NCBI GenBank assembly: GCA_017959485.1
Contig: JAGDAM010000357.1
Coordinates: 1 to 8,217, forward strand
DNA from: Clostridia bacterium
GTDB lineage: Bacteria > Bacillota_A > Clostridia > Oscillospirales > CAG-272
Length of the DNA stretch: 8,217 nucleotides
Direction of reading: 5' to 3'
Part shown: positions 5,567 to 8,217 of the stretch, in pieces
How positions within the stretch are numbered: position 1 is the first letter of the stretch
Layout: each line of letters begins with the position of its first letter
Made by a program: the position numbers and the translations under genes
The notes under the pieces: generated by a model
What the model saw: only the letters and a program-made list of their open reading frames with translations
Databases searched by the model: none
Told to the model about the DNA's origin: nothing

Positions 5567-6619
5567 ATGGGTAAATATCTCATAACCGGCGGAGCCGGGT
5601 TCTTCGGAACGATAATGACCAAATACCTGCTTGAGAGGGGGCATGAATGCGTCTGCATCGACCTCGTTGCGAGCGAAATCGAAGAGAGCGACCGCTATCA
5701 CGCGGTAAAGGGAGACATCCGCGACGTCCCCGCGCTCGAAGCGCTCTTCGAGGAGAACTCATTCGACGCCGTCTTCCACTTCGCCGCCATGCTGGCGCAC
5801 GAGAAGAAGATGCTCGGAGAGCTCTGGACCTCGAACGTCGACGGCACGAAAAACGTTTACGACGCCTGCGTCAAGTACGGCGTGAAAAAGATAGTCTTCA
5901 CCTCGTCTAACTGCCTCTGGGGCAAGAATTTCGACTACCGGGTGACCGAGGAGGAACCGCCCGAGCCTGTCGAAATCTACGGACGGTCGAAGCTCGAGGG
6001 CGAAAAGATACTTCTCGCGGACAACGGAGGAAAGGTCGCGTCGGTAATTTTCAGATGCCCGACGATTATGGACGAAGGGCGGCTCGGACTGCTCGCCATT
6101 CTTTATCAGTTCGTCGACGAAAACAAAAAGCTCTGGATGGTCGGAAAGGGCGAAAACCGCTACCAGTTCATCTACGCGAAGGATCTCGCGCGGGCCTGCG
6201 AGCTGGCGCTCGGATACGATAAGAGCGAGGTCTTCAACATCGGATCCGACGACGTCAAATCCTTCAATTACACCTATCAGTACGTGGTCGATCACTCGGA
6301 ATCGAAGTCGAAGCTCGGGCATCTTCCGCCCCGCCTCGCCAAATTCGCGATGAAGGCCGCCTACGCGCTCGGCATCTCGCCGCTCGGAGTCTATCAGTAC
6401 AATATGATTTCGTCCACCTTCGTCTTCGACACGACGAAGATCAAGGAAAAACTCGGCTGGCAGCCGACGCTCATGAACGAGGAGATGCTCCTGCGCTCCT
6501 ACGAATTCTTCCATGAGCACAAAGACGAGATTCTCGGCCGCAAGGAGGGCGAGGTTTCGGCTCACAACCGCGCAGCCGATATGGGTCTCGCAATCAGGAT
6601 ACTGAAGTTCTTCTCTTGA
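5567..6619 (+). CDS. NAD-dependent epimerase/dehydratase, extended SDR (sugar-nucleotide epimerase-like)
   Basis: A 350-residue cytoplasmic oxidoreductase of the extended short-chain dehydrogenase/reductase type, probably acting on a nucleotide-activated sugar. The Rossmann glycine motif is GGAGFFG (8-14), with Asp32 at the end of strand 2 as expected for NAD(H), Asp50 in GDIRD, and HFAA (71-74). The active site has Ser113/Ser114 in FTSSN and the YxxxK pair Tyr138-Lys142 in YGRSK. RCPT and FIYAKDLARACELAL are typical C-terminal substrate-domain elements. Length is normal. The start follows GGAGG with a 6-nt gap. It is divergent from the membrane-protein operon and monocistronic, or reads on into rnpB, since no terminator separates them. 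Substrate cannot be told from motifs; GalE-like epimerisation is one option, and a dehydratase or reductase is another. Confidence 0.93.
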   Translation: MGKYLITGGAGFFGTIMTKYLLERGHECVCIDLVASEIEESDRYHAVKGDIRDVPALEALFEENSFDAVFHFAAMLAHEKKMLGELWTSNVDGTKNVYDACVKYGVKKIVFTSSNCLWGKNFDYRVTEEEPPEPVEIYGRSKLEGEKILLADNGGKVASVIFRCPTIMDEGRLGLLAILYQFVDENKKLWMVGKGENRYQFIYAKDLARACELALGYDKSEVFNIGSDDVKSFNYTYQYVVDHSESKSKLGHLPPRLAKFAMKAAYALGISPLGVYQYNMISSTFVFDTTKIKEKLGWQPTLMNEEMLLRSYEFFHEHKDEILGRKEGEVSAHNRAADMGLAIRILKFFS

Positions 6620-6644
6620 CACATGTCGGAAACTGTTGTATAAT
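6616..6644 (+). promoter_or_regulatory. Consensus promoter of rnpB overlapping the epimerase stop codon
   Basis: -35 TTGACA (6616-6621), a 17-nt spacer and -10 TATAAT (6639-6644) match consensus exactly. The epimerase stop TGA (6617-6619) is inside the -35 box. The +1 expected 7 nt after the -10 is 6651, exactly the first base of the RNase P RNA P1 helix. Confidence 0.95.
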
Positions 6645-6650
6645 CTTACA

Positions 6651-7010
6651 GCGAGTTCGCCGGACGGTCGCGCGGTATCATGCCGAAAGGTTTTACCGTG
6701 AGGAAAGTCCGGGCTTCACAGGGCAGGATAGCTGATAACGTCAGCCGCGGGTGACCGCCGGGAAAGTGCAACAGAAATAAACCGCCGGGGCGCAAGCCCG
6801 GGCAAGGGTGGAAAGGCGAGGTAAGAGCTCACCAGTTCGCACGGTAACGTGCGTCCGCTGTAAACCCTATCCGAAGCAACACCGCATGGGGATCGTTTGC
6901 CCGACACATATCCCCGGGTGGCACCGGGATTATTCCCGGGAGCGGCGCGGCGACGCTCCGCACAGACAGATGACCGTTCAAGACATAACCCGGCTTACAA
7001 ACGGACTCGC
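6651..7010 (+). ncRNA. rnpB: RNase P RNA, bacterial class A
   Basis: The catalytic RNA of RNase P, which cuts the 5' leader from pre-tRNA; about 360 nt. The ends are set by P1: GCGAGTTCG (6651-6659) pairs over 9 positions with CGGACTCGC (7002-7010). Conserved blocks in order are GAGGAAAGTCCGGGCTTC (6700-6717), ACAGAAATAAACCGCC (from about 6770), GCAAGCCCGGGCAAGGGTG, the GAGGTAAGAGCTCACC hairpin, GTAAACCC-type J segments, and CCCGGCTTA near the 3' end. The class A arrangement has P15 as GGGGAT/ATCCCC (6888-6893/6910-6915). An additional hairpin, CCGGGA-TTAT-TCCCGG (6924-6939), lies before a GGAGCG/CGCTCC stem (6939-6944/6954-6959) that I take as P18. The L15 loop (6894-6909) has no GGU. The short ORFs across the region are not genes. 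Confidence 0.96.
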
Positions 7011-7024
7011 GGATTCAGAATAGT

Positions 7025-7062
7025 ATCCCGGCGGACGCTTTCGCGCCCGCCGGGATTATTTG
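7025..7062 (+). terminator. Intrinsic terminator of rnpB
   Basis: A 10-bp stem ATCCCGGCGG (7025-7034) with CCGCCGGGAT (7047-7056), and an inner CGC-TTTC-GCG extension, is followed by TTATTTG. It begins 15 nt after the RNase P RNA 3' end. It also lies just past the stop of the convergent permease gene (7088) and may help stop that transcript, though the minus-strand tail after the stem is only weakly T-rich. Confidence 0.88.
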
Positions 7063-7087
7063 TATTCTATTTACCGCGCGTACTTGT

Positions 7088-8217
7088 TCAACCGCGTCTT
7101 TCGTAAATCATATTCACGGGCTTTCTGATAACAAGCCACAGCCACGTAAGCAGCATCGCGGCAACGGTGCTGCACGCAATAATCAGTAGCGACCGCCCGA
7201 CTGCCGAAGCGTCAAAGAAATAAACCGAAAGTTCGACTCCAAATCCCTCCGATAGAATTGAGTTTGCTTTATGAAGGATTATCAGCGATGCAACAATTGC
7301 AACCGGGACGGACGCAATCATTATTCCAATCGACGACGAAGCGAATACCGCCATAACTCCGCCTCTCGAAACCCCGACCGATCTCAGTATTCCTATTGAA
7401 CGCTCGTTCTTTTTTACCGACGACGTCGTATAGAAGAACACCGCCGCCGCGAGAAATACGGCAACGAGCCACGCGTACCGTCCGAAGAGCGAGTTGTTGA
7501 CCTTCAAGTATTCGTCAAGACGCTGCAGGACGTCGTCAAAGTGCGAATGGATTGTATATCCCGTTTCGACTTTCTCCGGGTCGTCGTTCCACCACGACGA
7601 GTCGTGCAGCACGGGAATGAGCTGAGCGATCTGTCGCGCGTTTTCGTCGACGCCCCTCCCGAGAAGCAGTACTGGACCACAATAGCCGCCTGTGCGGGAA
7701 AAAGCGTATCCGTTATCCTCCATTTCGATAATTAACAGATCTTCATCTCCATCCCAGTGAAAAACTGTTGTTGAAGTAGCACTATAATCGAAATTATACG
7801 TGTATCCTCCATTATGATCGGAGCAGGAGTATGTCAACTCAAACTCCATTTCAACCGAGTCCTCATCGCCGAAAAACGATTCAAGAAATCCGGGTGTAAC
7901 CTGCTCTACAGGAACCCCGAGCAGATTCGCTACGACGGTATCTCTTACGTAAAAGAGCTGATTAGAATCTCCGTATAGAATTGTTAATCCTTCGGGGAGT
8001 TCTCCGGGCCTGCAGTTCAGCTTATATTTCCCGTTAAGAACGGCGGTCTCACGTTCTCGTTCGTAGTCATTGAAATATTTGACCGAGAAATCCATCCTTT
8101 CGAACGACACCTTGTCCGTACTCAAAATTATTTTTTCGGCGAGAGCGGGAGTACCGAAAACGCTTCTGTATTTTGTCAGACAGTAGTTTGCGACGTAGTA
8201 GTCGTTATCACGTAAAA
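7088..8217 (-). CDS. FtsX/MacB-type ABC transporter permease, C-terminal part; 5' end beyond window
   Basis: At least 376 codons, open to the right edge; the only start-like codon near 8125 is an internal TTG with open frame upstream, so the gene is partial. The first ~245 visible residues are polar and look extracytoplasmic (acidic, aromatic-rich, with no family I recognise). The C-terminus is an FtsX domain: TM1 (about window 7480-7427), then KKNERSIGILRSVGVSRGGV, the cytoplasmic coupling segment typical of this fold, TM2 (about 7336-7274), TM3 (about 7192-7127), and a basic KPVNMIYERRG tail. Known family roles are mechanotransmission, export of peptides or lipoproteins, or antimicrobial-peptide defence, with a separate ATPase. 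The ATPase gene is not in the window. Base composition is more AT-rich in the extracytoplasmic part than in neighbouring genes. Convergent to rnpB. Confidence 0.88.
   Translation of the reverse strand, partial: LRDNDYYVANYCLTKYRSVFGTPALAEKIILSTDKVSFERMDFSVKYFNDYERERETAVLNGKYKLNCRPGELPEGLTILYGDSNQLFYVRDTVVANLLGVPVEQVTPGFLESFFGDEDSVEMEFELTYSCSDHNGGYTYNFDYSATSTTVFHWDGDEDLLIIEMEDNGYAFSRTGGYCGPVLLLGRGVDENARQIAQLIPVLHDSSWWNDDPEKVETGYTIHSHFDDVLQRLDEYLKVNNSLFGRYAWLVAVFLAAAVFFYTTSSVKKNERSIGILRSVGVSRGGVMAVFASSSIGIMIASVPVAIVASLIILHKANSILSEGFGVELSVYFFDASAVGRSLLIIACSTVAAMLLTWLWLVIRKPVNMIYERRG

Noticed and set aside
5759..6622. Minus-strand 287-codon open frame
   Set aside because: Antisense shadow of the SDR epimerase, a result of high third-position GC.
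6808..7106. Small plus-strand and minus-strand frames over rnpB
   Set aside because: The region is fully explained by RNase P RNA and its terminator.
8123..8125. TTG at 8125 as the start of the permease
   Set aside because: The frame stays open upstream to the window edge, there is no ribosome site, and an FtsX permease needs an N-terminal membrane segment that is not yet present.

Overview
The window reads as chromosomal DNA from a moderately GC-rich (roughly mid-50s % by eye) member of the Clostridia or a close relative. The grounds are three near-consensus vegetative promoters (TTGACA-17-TATAAT type), strong AGGAGG-like ribosome sites, a guanine-class purine riboswitch with a transcription-terminator platform, a class A RNase P RNA (Bacilli have class B), and proteins that look like Clostridia families. 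The species cannot be named from the sequence alone.

Layout. Positions 1-1165 (minus strand) hold a consensus promoter, a guanine-class riboswitch aptamer, an antiterminator/terminator platform, and a BMP-family (PnrA-like) substrate-binding lipoprotein that runs off the left edge. Positions 1213-5347 (minus strand) look like a three-gene operon with its own promoter: two large polytopic membrane proteins resembling GT-C glycosyltransferases, then an archaeal-type triose-phosphate isomerase homologue. Positions 5348-5525 are a divergent intergenic region with clustered AACGC/GCGTT repeats. Positions 5526-6619 (plus strand) hold an extended-SDR NAD-dependent sugar-nucleotide epimerase-like gene. 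A promoter whose -35 box overlaps that gene's stop codon drives rnpB (6651-7010), which ends in a strong terminator at 7025-7062. Convergent to rnpB, on the minus strand, is the C-terminal part of an FtsX/MacB-type ABC permease whose 5' end lies beyond the right edge.

How the parts fit. The riboswitch implies that the BMP lipoprotein is made when guanine is scarce, which fits purine (nucleoside) scavenging. The membrane-protein operon and the divergent epimerase may share a role in cell-surface glycan or glycolipid assembly, but that is inference from neighbourhood and fold. The most interesting points are: a copy of the riboswitch L2 loop sequence in the expression platform that could compete for L3; a terminator-like hairpin placed where the ribosome site of the membrane-protein operon should be; a two-step ATGA/ATGA start-stop relay between the two membrane genes; an orphan archaeal-type TIM with its full catalytic triad; and an RNase P RNA whose L15 loop lacks the usual GGU. 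I see no mobile element, CRISPR array, tRNA or clearly new multi-gene system.
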